A stretch of 59,040 nt of DNA from Pseudomonadota bacterium (GTDB lineage Bacteria; Pseudomonadota; Gammaproteobacteria; Steroidobacterales; Steroidobacteraceae), in the NCBI GenBank assembly GCA_023433515.1, contig JAEZCN010000069.1:1-59040 (forward strand). Direction: 5' to 3'. The stretch's first letter is position 1. Each line of letters opens with the position of its first letter. The notes beneath the pieces are model-generated. The model was not told the origin of the DNA and searched no databases. It was given only the letters and a program-made list of their open reading frames with translations. Positions 27,101 through 33,842 of this stretch are shown here, in pieces. The position numbers and the translations under genes are program-made.

Positions 27101-28647
27101 TCGATCTCGGCGGCGGGGCGAACGGCTTCGCCAACAACGCGGACGGCACGCTGTATTCGGGCACCTCGCTCAATCTTGGCGGCCCGTCGAACGTGCTCGT
27201 CAATGACGGCATCATCGCGCCCGGCGCGGATGGCCTCGCCGTGCGCACGGCGCTCGACGGCAGCTTCCGCCAGTCGGCCGGAGGCGTGTCGAACATCGAG
27301 ATCGATTACGCAGCGCGCGACAACGACCGGGTCATGGCGACCGGCAGTGCCGAGGTGGGCGGCGCGCTCAACCTCTCGCTGTTCAATGTCGCGCGCATCC
27401 AGTCGGGAGTGACCTTCAACGCGGTGTACACGGCGAACGGCGGCGTGACCCACGCGGGCGTGACGCTGAACACCGCGCCTTCGGTCGTCGTGAGTTATCG
27501 GCTGGTCGAGTACAACCCGACCATGATGGGCGTGGAGACGAACGTCGACTTTTCCGCCGCGGGATTGCTCGGCAACCGCGTGCAGATGGGCGATTACCTG
27601 AATCGCGCGCAGCGGCTCAATGTCCCGAACGGCCTCGGCGACGTCGTCACCGCGGCCGTTCTCGAGGACGATCTCGACGAATACGCGTTCATGCTCACGC
27701 AGCTCGGTTCAGAGTTCTATGCCGAGCAACAGGCGCTCGCGCTCAATGGCGTGCAGCGCTTCGCGCGCAATCTGCAGAGCTGCGGCACGACCAGCATCGG
27801 CGCGGACGACGAGAGCTGTTACTGGATCCGCTACGACGACACGCCTTCCACGCGCGAGATGCGGGAGGGATTCCCGGCCGCGCGTGACGATGGCTTCAGC
27901 ATCTCGCAGGGCATCCATTCGCTGCGCGACAACGGCTGGTCGGTGGGCTTCGGCGTCGACTACCAGGATCACCGGTCGGCGGGCTTCGATGGCCTGTGGA
28001 CGGCGCAGAGCGAGTTCATCCAGTTCGGCTCGAGCCTGCGCCGGGACTTCGGCGCGCACTCGGTGGGCGGCACGCTTGCGCTCGGCAATCACGCCCAGAC
28101 GGTCAGGCGCACGATCGGCGTCACCGAGTTGTACGAGACGTACGGCGACCGCGACGTGTTCTTCATGAGCAGCGTGTTCGACTACACGTACAGCACCACT
28201 GCGGGCGGCCTCACTTTCGAGCCGAGCATGAGCCTCGGATCGTCCCTGCTGAACTACGGAGGCATGAGCGAGGCGGGGGCCGATGCGCAGAATGCGGTCA
28301 TCGCGGGCGGCTCGGAAGGCCACCTGTGGCTCGAGCCGGCATTCGCATTGCGCCACGATGCCGAGTTCGGCAGCGGCGCGAGACTGCGCACGTTCGTGCG
28401 CATCGGCGCACTGCATTACTTCTCCGGCACGAGTACCAAGGTACGTGCGGGACTGGAGGGCGGACCGGCGTTCGCGGATCCGGCGCGCTTCGGTTCGGAT
28501 CTCGACCGCACGCATTTCGTCGGCGAGGCGGGCATGCAGTACGAGACGCCGGGCGGTTTCAACCTGGGCTTCTCGTACTCGCGGCAGGAATCGGAGATCC
28601 GCGAGGGCGGCGCCGGTAGTTTGCGGTTCATGATGCCGCTGCAATGA
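18145..28647 (+). CDS. Giant glycine-rich repeat autotransporter (type Va), putative adhesin
   Basis: This single open frame encodes 3500 residues. The GTG start at 18145 follows GGAG (18134-18137) by 7 nt and gives a Sec signal peptide (1-22, cut about AWS|Q). The passenger holds about 42 imperfect repeats (residues about 318-2915) of roughly 62 residues, each with a GIxAQS[IV]GGGGGNGG-type turn after a short N-D-G-x-I-x-T strand, the pattern of a long beta-solenoid. The C-terminal 280 residues (about 3220-3500) form an autotransporter beta-barrel. Cysteines occur only as pairs outside the repeats: 29/38, 154/158, 223/227 and 3213/3225. The last residues are RFMMPLQ rather than the usual terminal Phe or Trp. 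Adhesion is inferred from the architecture; no substrate is known. Confidence 0.92.
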   Translation: MKAPRRLALLAFLLCGSPFAWSQVTELWCDMESDYHPCYVQGGEIINPTTGETEIIDELVFNPYGSVLTDAGHYLWAGPTDIGAIFTIPGTDEVPELPELPPDNSVTPPFPGRPYQAYRAAVPAITYTITGHVFGPDPDEEDDDIDPPFLGIECNPACGGATGHIAFTFEPSGETRPDGLDGAAGRDAEVIRPPQVSGSNRFVENHNGAWGASGDSGWGIEICFFGCWTIGEAADPGQPGHAAAPVDHVLTTAETNGDLYSTADNAAALVVTSRGGNGGSGGNAWGALPAAGGGAAGVGGNVEVDSHVDITTSGAESHGMFIQSRAGSGGTGGSGYIFSSGAGGGQAAQGGTATARNHGDIITSGDGAVGVYAQSLGGGGGTGGDSYGLVGDAGTGSPGGHGGAANATNFGTVRTGDAVAGTGYAAHGVFAQSVGGPGGNAGDSGALVVGLGGDGADGGNGGNATATNATGALIVTQGSGAVGLYAQSIGGGGGDGGYGVGIAGIGGTGAGGGNGGTATANNELDANILTTGSAAYGVLAQSVGGGGGNGGNGNGIGGIGATGAGGGQGGQATINNRGFVETRGDYSHGLLAQSIGGGGGAGGNGNGLVGLGGGGATARTDNHGGRVDLTNHATGAVLTSGEGAVGIYAQSIGGGGGTGAGSGGLVAVGGSGSAGGDGRVVNVRNDGAVETHGVDAKGIVAQSIGGGGGSASRSHGAADLGGSGGAGGNGGHVTVRTGAGSSIVTGGAGADGILAQSIGGGGGSGASTGGVGGLGGTGTGGGSGGQVTVVNDGSIDTGYDIYLPGADDRTGSRARGILAQSIGGGGGNGGDSGGLVAIGGDASLTSPAGLVEVTNNGDITTRGSISSAIEATSVGGGGGSGGSSTGVFVTIGGTGGGGGNGGQVHIENTGSLTTFGNDSHGIFAQSVGGGGGNGGNAASISLFGGVTVGGNGGGGGEAALVRIGSDNSAPGVRSIETYGDRAKGVLAQSIGGGGGNGGFAANVTLGWDGAASAAVGGAGGAGKHGGEVQVWNDWNIFTDGLDSDGIVAQSIGGSGGNGGFALAFGGTIGDFGAAAFAAGVGGDGGGGGDGRTVLMRAGGDIQTRGANSDGIIAQSIGGGGGTGGFALSFAAGGAGGAAASAAVSVGGAGGDGGNAGLVDVEYTGDIGTTGENSFGAVLQAVGGRGGTGGFTVAGAVSAGGAASASAAVGVGGDGGGAGNGGEVRATLTGNLETTGDRSTGLVAQSIGGAGGNGGFNISGVVSGSGSGTGGVAVGVGGAGGAGGQGGLVTATFNGTAVTRGDDADAVLMQSVGGGGGNGGMNVSGALALSASGTAVTASLGLGGFGGDGGLARDVIADIGGDVNALGAGFEGVEQMQDHPQWQRRVIRDGSHGVMAQSVGGAGGNGGMNISGGIALDSNGSSHSITLGVGGFGGAGGNAGTVTLDVDAGLVSAVGDDRYGVIAQSVGGGGGNGGINVAGGIAMDGVVTMGVGGFGGAGGTGNAVNAEVNADISARGLNSIGFLAQSVGGGGGAGGMNVSGGIQGGSDTSTPSLVFGLGGSGGAGNAASTVTATQRGDISVDGVNSIGVLAQSIGGGGGAGALNVSGNLALGRELAASIGIGGDAGTGADAEAVHLTSNGNISARGIEYVQSDQPFDEQGEQIVAARQRTTGIVVQSIGGGGGTGGMNVSGVIAPNGDTLVGGVGGTGAGGGNAGSVTLLRGLDPFTGEISTLDTYGNGGVGILAQSIGGGGGEAGMNFASSVSNVRQNSNAVAMMFAIGGGGGTAGDGETVTITHVGDINTRGARSDGIVAQSIGGGGGKATYNIGLGLNRDATAFNLGIGGATGDGGNADAVTVTHAGNISTQGIDSAAIYAQSVGGGGGDAGFDFVSSPFASEGLDISMGREGGTGGTGGNVTVAANGILTTVGDRSVGVQAQSVGSGGGESSSSSIELSGDGGGEEGHDWSASLEVGHTGGVGGSAGRVEVRTDGGIGTHGAQSHAIHAQSVGGGGGKGGSAMRHGIMEANNQVAVSVGGDGGIGGIGGEVEVENDGVLITRGSDAHGIFAQSIGGGGGVAGHVAIVNVELLGGTGGNSATMSLGGTGGEGSFAQAVDVTNRGEILTLGRRSFGINAQSVGGGGGEGSILINAAVTTGETNRNFNMQVGGDGGIGGTGGAVTVVNEGVIHTLGDESVGVRAQSVGGKGGDAGFIAEFGASVTGNSQQSTRIGVRLGGSGGEGAAGGDVTVTNQRAAGSETGGEILTEGRAAHGIFAQSLGGGGGNGSSVLSANVGGGSGGYTTFVGLNIGGDGGAGGVGGDVAVTNAASIETRDANAHGVYAQSIGGGGGNGGLVLAANAVLAAGGTSGTPLIALGGAGGTGADAGDVVVDNSGDIVTRGAYSHGILAQSIGGGGGNAGIGIGLTTNATDTAIAGALSATFGGRGGHGGIGGHVTVNHSGDITVLGAHSQAVVAESINGGGGHVALDFTGVSTLPGGSTLPGEPTGSPPAVDPIILFRGGGENQSNSNAGRVTLNYTGTFGVAGNNGAANAVQAVGGGGGTYDLSLALVDAAGSADDVTIEGRLGGVDGTNNRGGDIESAHEGDLITEGDNTPGALVQSVGGGGGRANLDLSSGNDSIRAASITLGGENGDTEAGGDIEHTQTGSVSTLGDSAHGGVFQSVGGGGGSLTVRNETSAPATALLQPVIRKAGAAQGSSMRAASVVLAPQLTFGSNGGSGIGGGDLSLGLNGHVRTSGDNAVGMIFQSVGAGGGVANVTGVEGLSIALGGSNGANGDGGRLEVANTGNVLTDGVRSHGVFLQTIGGGGSAVFTDATDPLVSLSADNTGDGGAISFTQNGTIAALGDQAYGLIAQSVAGGGGFVDGGFAGSAGGAGAAGTIVLTLDGDIGALGEGGIALFAQSVGANGLGGDITAGLSAGSLLIGGEDGIAVRYDGGSVNRFDNHGVIRTLSGPLGFAFRGGAGGDFVDNHGVVMGNIDLGGGANGFANNADGTLYSGTSLNLGGPSNVLVNDGIIAPGADGLAVRTALDGSFRQSAGGVSNIEIDYAARDNDRVMATGSAEVGGALNLSLFNVARIQSGVTFNAVYTANGGVTHAGVTLNTAPSVVVSYRLVEYNPTMMGVETNVDFSAAGLLGNRVQMGDYLNRAQRLNVPNGLGDVVTAAVLEDDLDEYAFMLTQLGSEFYAEQQALALNGVQRFARNLQSCGTTSIGADDESCYWIRYDDTPSTREMREGFPAARDDGFSISQGIHSLRDNGWSVGFGVDYQDHRSAGFDGLWTAQSEFIQFGSSLRRDFGAHSVGGTLALGNHAQTVRRTIGVTELYETYGDRDVFFMSSVFDYTYSTTAGGLTFEPSMSLGSSLLNYGGMSEAGADAQNAVIAGGSEGHLWLEPAFALRHDAEFGSGARLRTFVRIGALHYFSGTSTKVRAGLEGGPAFADPARFGSDLDRTHFVGEAGMQYETPGGFNLGFSYSRQESEIREGGAGSLRFMMPLQ

Positions 28648-28931
28648 GAACACGGACCCAGGCCGACACGGCCCCGCGGGCAAGGCGGACCGGTTGAGGT
28701 AGTCGAGGCGCATACCGGCGGGGCGCATAGGCCATCTCACCCGGCAATCCGACGCCTGAAGGGTCCCGCGCAGGAGGACCTCGAGCAGCGCCGTCCCACA
28801 CGACCGTAGGTGGGGCAGGTGTCGTGCTGCGCATCGCCGACCCTGAACGCCGGACCGTGCGGACAGTATTCGCGCGGCGCCACGCGCAGGCTGCACACAT
28901 TCCTCAAGAGACATCCGCCAGGAGTGCGCAC

Positions 28932-29438
28932 ATGTCAAAAGTCGTTTCGAAGAGTCTGCTGTTCCTCGCGCTCGCGGGAGCTTCGTCGGCCATCGTGGCC
29001 GCCGATAACGCGAAAGCCCCGTCCGCATCCACCTTCGTGACCAAGGCCGCGCAGACCGGCATGGCCGAAGTCGAGCTCGGCAAGCTGGCTCTGAGCAAGT
29101 CGCAGGACCCCGAGGTCCGCAGTTTCGCGCAGCGCATGGTCCAGGATCACGGCAAGGCCAACAAGGAGCTCGAGAGCATCGCGAAAGCACAGGGTCTCGA
29201 CGCGCCGAAGAAACTCGATGCCGAACATCAATCGATGGTCGACGAACTGAAGTCTAAGAACGGTGCCGATTTCGACCGCATGTACTCGCACCACATGAAC
29301 ATGGGGCACGCGGATGCGATCGAGCTGTTCGAAAAGCAGACGCGTTCGGGCGATGCGGCGCTGGCGGGCTTCGCGCAGAAAACCCTGCCGAAGCTCAAGG
29401 AGCACAAGCAACTCGCCGAGCAATTGCCGGGACAGTGA
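28932..29438 (+). CDS. DUF4142 periplasmic protein
   Basis: The 168-residue exported protein has a signal peptide (1-24, about VAA|DN) and a ferritin-like four-helix DUF4142 domain. Family marks are the helix TKAAQTGMAEVELGKLAL, the SFAQRMVQDHGKANKEL segment, the RMYSHHMNMGHADAIELFEK block and the C-terminal LPKLKEHKQLAEQL. The start follows AGGAG (28920-28924) by 7 nt. DUF4142 proteins are often stress-induced, but their biochemical role is unknown. The 284 bp before it, after the autotransporter, show no feature I can name. Confidence 0.9.
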   Translation: MSKVVSKSLLFLALAGASSAIVAADNAKAPSASTFVTKAAQTGMAEVELGKLALSKSQDPEVRSFAQRMVQDHGKANKELESIAKAQGLDAPKKLDAEHQSMVDELKSKNGADFDRMYSHHMNMGHADAIELFEKQTRSGDAALAGFAQKTLPKLKEHKQLAEQLPGQ

Positions 29439-29451
29439 GCGGAGCGTCACG

Positions 29452-29870
29452 GTGAAACCCGCGTGTACGAGCCTGCGTGTCCTCGCGCCGCTGATGCTGG
29501 CGCTCGCGCGTTGTCGCTCGCGCAGCAGGGCGACGGCACCGATGTTCAGCTCGGCGGCCACGTCTGGAAGCCCATGAAAGTGCCGGCCGATGCGGAGCAC
29601 CTCGCGCCATTGCGTGTTTCCGCGGGCTTCACGATCGGGGTGTTCGCGCGCGATCTGCTCAAGACACGCATCCTCGAGGTCGCCGACAACGGCGATGTGT
29701 ACGTAACACGCCGCGACCAGGGCGACATCCTGCTGCTGCGCGACGCGGACGGCAACGGCGAGGCGGACGGTCCGGCACGCTGGATCGCGCATCGCCCGGG
29801 AGCGCACGGCATCGCGGCCGCCGGCGAGTTCGTCGGCGAATACCAGCGGACCGCCGCACCGCTCAAATGA
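29452..29870 (+). pseudogene. Broken PQQ-type sorbosone dehydrogenase-like gene
   Basis: A GTG at 29452 starts a signal-peptide-like stretch, MKPACTSLRVLAPLMLALA, in one frame. The matching continuation, LSLAQQGDGTDVQLGGHVW, lies in another frame, so a one-base shift near 29510 separates them. The second frame then reads like a sorbosone-dehydrogenase propeller blade (FARDLLKTRILEVADNGDVY, then LLLRDADGNGEADG) but runs straight into what looks like a C-terminal tail, GEFVGEYQRTAAPLK, ending at 29870. Family proteins have 350 or more residues; only about 130 remain. A frameshift plus a large internal deletion is the simplest reading. It sits between DUF4142 and a TPP enzyme. Confidence 0.65.
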
Positions 29871-29880
29871 GTGCGCGCGC

Positions 29881-31644
29881 ATGACCCAGGCTCGAACCGG
29901 CGCTGGACTCCTGATCGACGGGCTCATCGCCTGGGGCGTCGACACGATCTTCGGCATGCCCGGAGACGGCATCAACGGGATCATGCAGGCGATTCACGAG
30001 CGCGAGGACAGGGTGCGCTTCATCCAGGTGCGGCACGAGGAGTCCGCCGCGCTGATGGCCTGCGCGCATGCGAAGTGGACTGGCCGGCTCGGCTGCTGTC
30101 TCGCGACCACGGGTCCAGGCGGCGTACACCTGCTGAACGGCCTGTACGACGCGAAGTTCGATCGCGCCCCGGTCATCGCGATCACGGGCCTGCCGTATCA
30201 CGACCTCATCGACACGTTCACGCAGCAGGACGTGGACCTGAACCGGCTGTTCACCGACGTCGCCGCGTACTCGGCGCGGATCATGAGCGCGGCGCATGTC
30301 GACAATGCACTGTCGCTCGCGTGCCGGATCGCGGTCACGCAGCGCGCGGTGGCGCACGTGTCCGTGCCGGTCGACGTTCAGGAGGAAAAACTCGAGGACG
30401 TCGAGCCTTCGCCGCGCAATATCGAGCATCACGTGTCGTTCGCGAAAACCGACGGCGCCCGCGTGCCGGACGAGGAGAGCGTGGCGCGCGCACTCGAGAT
30501 CCTGAATCGCGGGCAGCGCATAGCGTTGCTGGTCGGGCAGGGCGCGCTCGGCGCGCGCGACGAAGTGATCGAGATCGCCGAGTTGCTGGGGGCGCCCATC
30601 GTGAAGGCGCTGCTCGGCAAGGCCGTGGTGCCTGATGCGCATCCGCTCTCGCTCGGCGGCATCGGGCTGCTCGGTACGCGCCCCTCGCAGGAAGCCTTCG
30701 AGCAATGCGATACGTTGCTGATCGTGGGCTCCACGTTTCCGTACGTCGAGTACTACCCGAAGCCCGGGCAGGCGCGCGGCGTGCAGATCGACCGCGACCC
30801 GTCGCGCATCGGGCTGCGCTATCCGGTCGAGGCGGGACTGGTGGGCGATGCGCGCACGACGCTGAAGGTGCTGATCGCGCGGCTCAAGGCGCACGCGGAC
30901 CGGTCCTTCCTCACGGACATGCAGGCGCGCAAGCGAGAGTGGGTGGAACTGCTGGAATCATCCGCCGACGCGCCGCGCAAGCGGCTGACGCCCGACCGTC
31001 TTGCGCGGGACCTCGGCCGGCGGCTCGCGGACGACGCGCTCGTCGCCTGGGACTCGGGGCACAACACCGGCGTGCTCGCGCGGTACGTCGAGGCGCGCCC
31101 GGGCCAGATGTTCGCCGGCTCCGGCATGCTCGCCACGATGGGCTGCGCCGTGCCGTACGCGGTCGCGGCGGCGCTCGCCTACCCGGGGCGCCAGGTCGTC
31201 GCCTTCGTCGGCGACGGCGGCCTCACGATGCTGCTCGGCGAACTCGCGACGATCAGGCGCTACGACCTGCCGATCAAGATCGTCGTGATGAAAAACAACA
31301 CGCTCGGGCAGATCAAGTGGGAGCAGCTCATGTTCCTCGGCAACCCCGAGTACGAATGCGACCTGCAACCCATCGACTTCGTGAAAGTTGCCGCGGGGTT
31401 CGGGATCACCGGATTCCGCGCCGGGAGTTCGACGGACGTTGGTCCGGCGCTCGACGCCGCCCTGAGCACGCCCGGCGCGGCGCTGGTCGAGGCCACCGTG
31501 GATCCGAACGAGCCCCTGCTGCCCGCGAAACGAATCGAGAAGTACGCCGACAATCTCGAGAAGGCCCTGGCGAACGGCACGGCCGGCGCGGAAGACATCC
31601 GCGCGGCACTCGCCCGCGAACCGGCGCGCACGCAGCTTAGTTAG
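29881..31644 (+). CDS. TPP-dependent pyruvate oxidase/dehydrogenase-like enzyme (PoxB-like)
   Basis: The 587-residue protein has the three-domain layout of the ThDP family: an N-terminal Pyr domain with catalytic Glu53 in VRHEESAA, a central FAD/nucleotide-like domain (about 190-330), and a C-terminal PP domain with GDGG...KNN (about 445-472) binding Mg-ThDP. The pattern VMKNNTLGQIKWEQ after the GDGG motif resembles pyruvate oxidase or pyruvate:quinone dehydrogenase more than acetolactate synthase. A C-terminal membrane-binding segment like E. coli PoxB is not obvious. The gene follows the broken sorbosone-dehydrogenase-like gene by 10 bp. The substrate is not proven by sequence. Confidence 0.82.
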   Translation: MTQARTGAGLLIDGLIAWGVDTIFGMPGDGINGIMQAIHEREDRVRFIQVRHEESAALMACAHAKWTGRLGCCLATTGPGGVHLLNGLYDAKFDRAPVIAITGLPYHDLIDTFTQQDVDLNRLFTDVAAYSARIMSAAHVDNALSLACRIAVTQRAVAHVSVPVDVQEEKLEDVEPSPRNIEHHVSFAKTDGARVPDEESVARALEILNRGQRIALLVGQGALGARDEVIEIAELLGAPIVKALLGKAVVPDAHPLSLGGIGLLGTRPSQEAFEQCDTLLIVGSTFPYVEYYPKPGQARGVQIDRDPSRIGLRYPVEAGLVGDARTTLKVLIARLKAHADRSFLTDMQARKREWVELLESSADAPRKRLTPDRLARDLGRRLADDALVAWDSGHNTGVLARYVEARPGQMFAGSGMLATMGCAVPYAVAAALAYPGRQVVAFVGDGGLTMLLGELATIRRYDLPIKIVVMKNNTLGQIKWEQLMFLGNPEYECDLQPIDFVKVAAGFGITGFRAGSSTDVGPALDAALSTPGAALVEATVDPNEPLLPAKRIEKYADNLEKALANGTAGAEDIRAALAREPARTQLS

Positions 31645-31700
31645 ATTCCCGCCGCGCGGATTCGCTATGCTCGTCCGCGGATGAGCCTGCTCCGTATCCA

Positions 31701-32534
31701 ATGAGGCCGGTGAGAGTCGCGGCGGCGTTGTGTTTCGTGTCGTGCGTCGTGCATGCGCAAGCCGTCGCGCCGCGCAGCGAAGACGAAGCCGTCGCGGAGT
31801 CCATCAACCACGTGTTCGCCTCCGAGCTGGGTTCGGGTATCTACGATCTCGGCGGCCGCACGCTGCAGGTCTACCGCCTCACCTGGAACAAGTATCTCGG
31901 CAACGCCGGGGAAGACGAGCTGCGCGTGCGCTTCACGCTGCCGGGCACGTTCGGGTTCTTCGATTTCAAGCCCATCGACGTGATCGAGGAGGGGCCGCCC
32001 GAACAGGTCGACAGCTTCAGCGTGAAGCCGGGCATCGAGCTCGACTTTCCGCTGCAGGACGGCTGGCACGTCATTCCGTACGTGAACGCGGGTTTCAGCC
32101 TGGCGTCGAAAAGCGTCGAAGGATGGCTGTACGGATGGGGCGTCCGCGCGGATCGGCACGCGTTCATCGGCGCTTGGCAGACGCTGTTCCGTGCCGAGAT
32201 CAGTTACGCGAGCGTGGACTATCGCGATGGCACGCCCCGCGACAGCTTCGCGCGCATACGACAGGGAATGGATTTCACGCGCGGCATCGGCTGGAGCACT
32301 CGCGGCCACGAGGTCGAGCTGGGCCTCTACGGCGTCGTGGACGTCATCATCGATCCGCCGACGGTTCCCGTGGCCAACGGCGACGGCGAGCCGTTGCAGT
32401 TCGAAGCGGGCTTCACGTTCGCGACGCGCCCGCGCTTCAAGATCTGGAGATTCGATGCACCGCGGCTCGGCTTCGGATACCGGTACGCAGGCGAGATCTC
32501 CGGCTGGCGCTTCGTCATCGGCGCGCCGTTCTGA
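31701..32534 (+). CDS. Predicted outer-membrane beta-barrel protein, unknown
   Basis: This 277-residue protein has a signal peptide (1-19, about VHA|QA). The rest alternates hydrophobic and polar residues with frequent aromatics, as in a small outer-membrane barrel: FRAEISYASVDYR, HEVELGLYGVVDVI, RLGFGYRYAGEISGWRFVIG. It ends in GAPF, with the C-terminal Phe that BamA substrates usually carry. I recognise no named family. It follows the TPP enzyme by 56 bp and is convergent with the exonuclease III gene. Confidence 0.72.
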   Translation: MRPVRVAAALCFVSCVVHAQAVAPRSEDEAVAESINHVFASELGSGIYDLGGRTLQVYRLTWNKYLGNAGEDELRVRFTLPGTFGFFDFKPIDVIEEGPPEQVDSFSVKPGIELDFPLQDGWHVIPYVNAGFSLASKSVEGWLYGWGVRADRHAFIGAWQTLFRAEISYASVDYRDGTPRDSFARIRQGMDFTRGIGWSTRGHEVELGLYGVVDVIIDPPTVPVANGDGEPLQFEAGFTFATRPRFKIWRFDAPRLGFGYRYAGEISGWRFVIGAPF

Positions 32535-32545
32535 CAAATGTGACA

Positions 32546-33343
32546 TTACAGATCCAGGGTGATGCTCACGGGGCAGTGGTCGGAGCCCATGACATCCGCG
32601 TGGATCTTGGCGTTCTTCACTTTCTTCTCGAGCGCTTTCGAGACGAGGATGTAATCGATTCTCCATCCCACGTTGCGCGCGCGGGCGTTCGCGAAGTGGC
32701 TCCACCACGAATAGTGGCCGTTGCCCTTCGTGAAGACGCGGAACGTGTCGACGAAGCCGGCGTCGATGAAGTTCTGGAAGCCTTCGCGTTCCTCGTTGGT
32801 GAATCCTTTCTTGCCGCGATTGGGTTTCGGGTTCGCGAGGTCGTCTTCGGTGTGCGCGACGTTGAGGTCGCCACAGAAGACCACGGGTTTCTTCTTCTCG
32901 AGCTGTTTGCAGTAGGCGAGGAACGCGGGATCCCAGTGCTTGTGGCGGAGGCTCAGGCGCGAAAGGTCGTCCTTCGCGTTCGGCGTGTAGACGGTGACGG
33001 CATGGAACTTGTCGAACTCGGCCGTGATCACGCGGCCCTCGTTCCACGAGTCGCGCTTGAGTTCGTCGGCGAACGTGAACTTCTTCGCGAAGGCGTCGGG
33101 GAATCCGTTGATGACATTGACCGGTTCCGTGCGCGTGAAGATCGCGGTGCCCGAGTAGCCTTTCTTTTCCGCCGAGTTCCAGTATTCATGGTAGTCGGGA
33201 AGGTCGATTTCCGCCTGGCCCTTCTCGGCCTTCGTCTCCTGCAGGCAGAGGATGTCGGGTTTGTGGTCCTTCACGAACTTCTGGAAGGTGCCTTTCTTGA
33301 CCACGGCGCGGATGCCGTTGACGTTCCACGAATAGAATTTCAT
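32546..33343 (-). CDS. xth: Exodeoxyribonuclease III (AP endonuclease family)
   Basis: This 265-residue DNA-repair nuclease of the EEP superfamily cleaves at abasic sites and trims 3' ends. The start at 33343 gives MKFYSWNVNGIRA, the invariant N-terminus; an in-frame extension upstream is not family-like. Metal and catalytic residues are visible: Asn9, Glu36 in LQETKAE, Tyr/Asp in the RVITAEF...VYTPN strand, GDLNVAHTEDD, WRIDYILVS, and the C-terminal GSDHCPV His. Length is standard. It is divergent from a GFA-family gene with start codons about 30 bp apart. Confidence 0.95.
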   Translation of the reverse strand: MKFYSWNVNGIRAVVKKGTFQKFVKDHKPDILCLQETKAEKGQAEIDLPDYHEYWNSAEKKGYSGTAIFTRTEPVNVINGFPDAFAKKFTFADELKRDSWNEGRVITAEFDKFHAVTVYTPNAKDDLSRLSLRHKHWDPAFLAYCKQLEKKKPVVFCGDLNVAHTEDDLANPKPNRGKKGFTNEEREGFQNFIDAGFVDTFRVFTKGNGHYSWWSHFANARARNVGWRIDYILVSKALEKKVKNAKIHADVMGSDHCPVSITLDL

Positions 33344-33374
33344 GCGCGCAGTATATGCGGGCACAATGGGCGGC

Positions 33375-33788
33375 ATGGAAATCACGGGTGGTTGTTTGTG
33401 CGGGGCGGTGCGGTTCCGGATCACGGCGGAGCCCATCACGACGCGGTTGTGCTGGTGCCGGCTGTGCCAGTACCTGGCCTCGGGTAACGCCACGGTCAAC
33501 GTGGTGTTTCCAAGCGACGCGATCTCGATCGAGGGCGAGCCGCGCGACTATCGGAGCATTGCCGCGAGCGGCAATGTCATGCATCGGCGCTTCTGTCCAA
33601 CCTGTGGCACTCAGCTCTTCAGCGCCGCGGAATCCCGGCCGCATCTGGTCATCGTGCGCAACGGGGCCCTCGACGATACCGAACTGCTTGCGCCGAGCGC
33701 CACGATCTGGACTTCCGAAGCGCCCGAGTGGGCCTGGATCGACGAAGCATTGCCCCAGCATGCGGGTCAGCCTCCGCCGATGGCCTGA
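33375..33788 (+). CDS. GFA/CENP-V-like zinc protein
   Basis: This 137-residue protein is of the GFA family (glutathione-dependent formaldehyde-activating enzyme fold). Zinc-binding cysteines are in place: Cys7 and Cys9 in GGCLCGAV, Cys26, Cys28 and Cys31 in CWCRLC, and Cys74 and Cys77 in FCPTCGTQLF. Most small members have no known substrate and are not proven formaldehyde enzymes. The ATG at 33375 gives the canonical MEITGGCLCG; a start 9 nt upstream is possible. It is divergent from exonuclease III. Confidence 0.9.
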   Translation: MEITGGCLCGAVRFRITAEPITTRLCWCRLCQYLASGNATVNVVFPSDAISIEGEPRDYRSIAASGNVMHRRFCPTCGTQLFSAAESRPHLVIVRNGALDDTELLAPSATIWTSEAPEWAWIDEALPQHAGQPPPMA

Positions 33789-33842
33789 TCGGCCCACCGC
33801 GGGTAATCTTCCGGCCAACAAGATGCAGGCTCGGAGAGGGAT

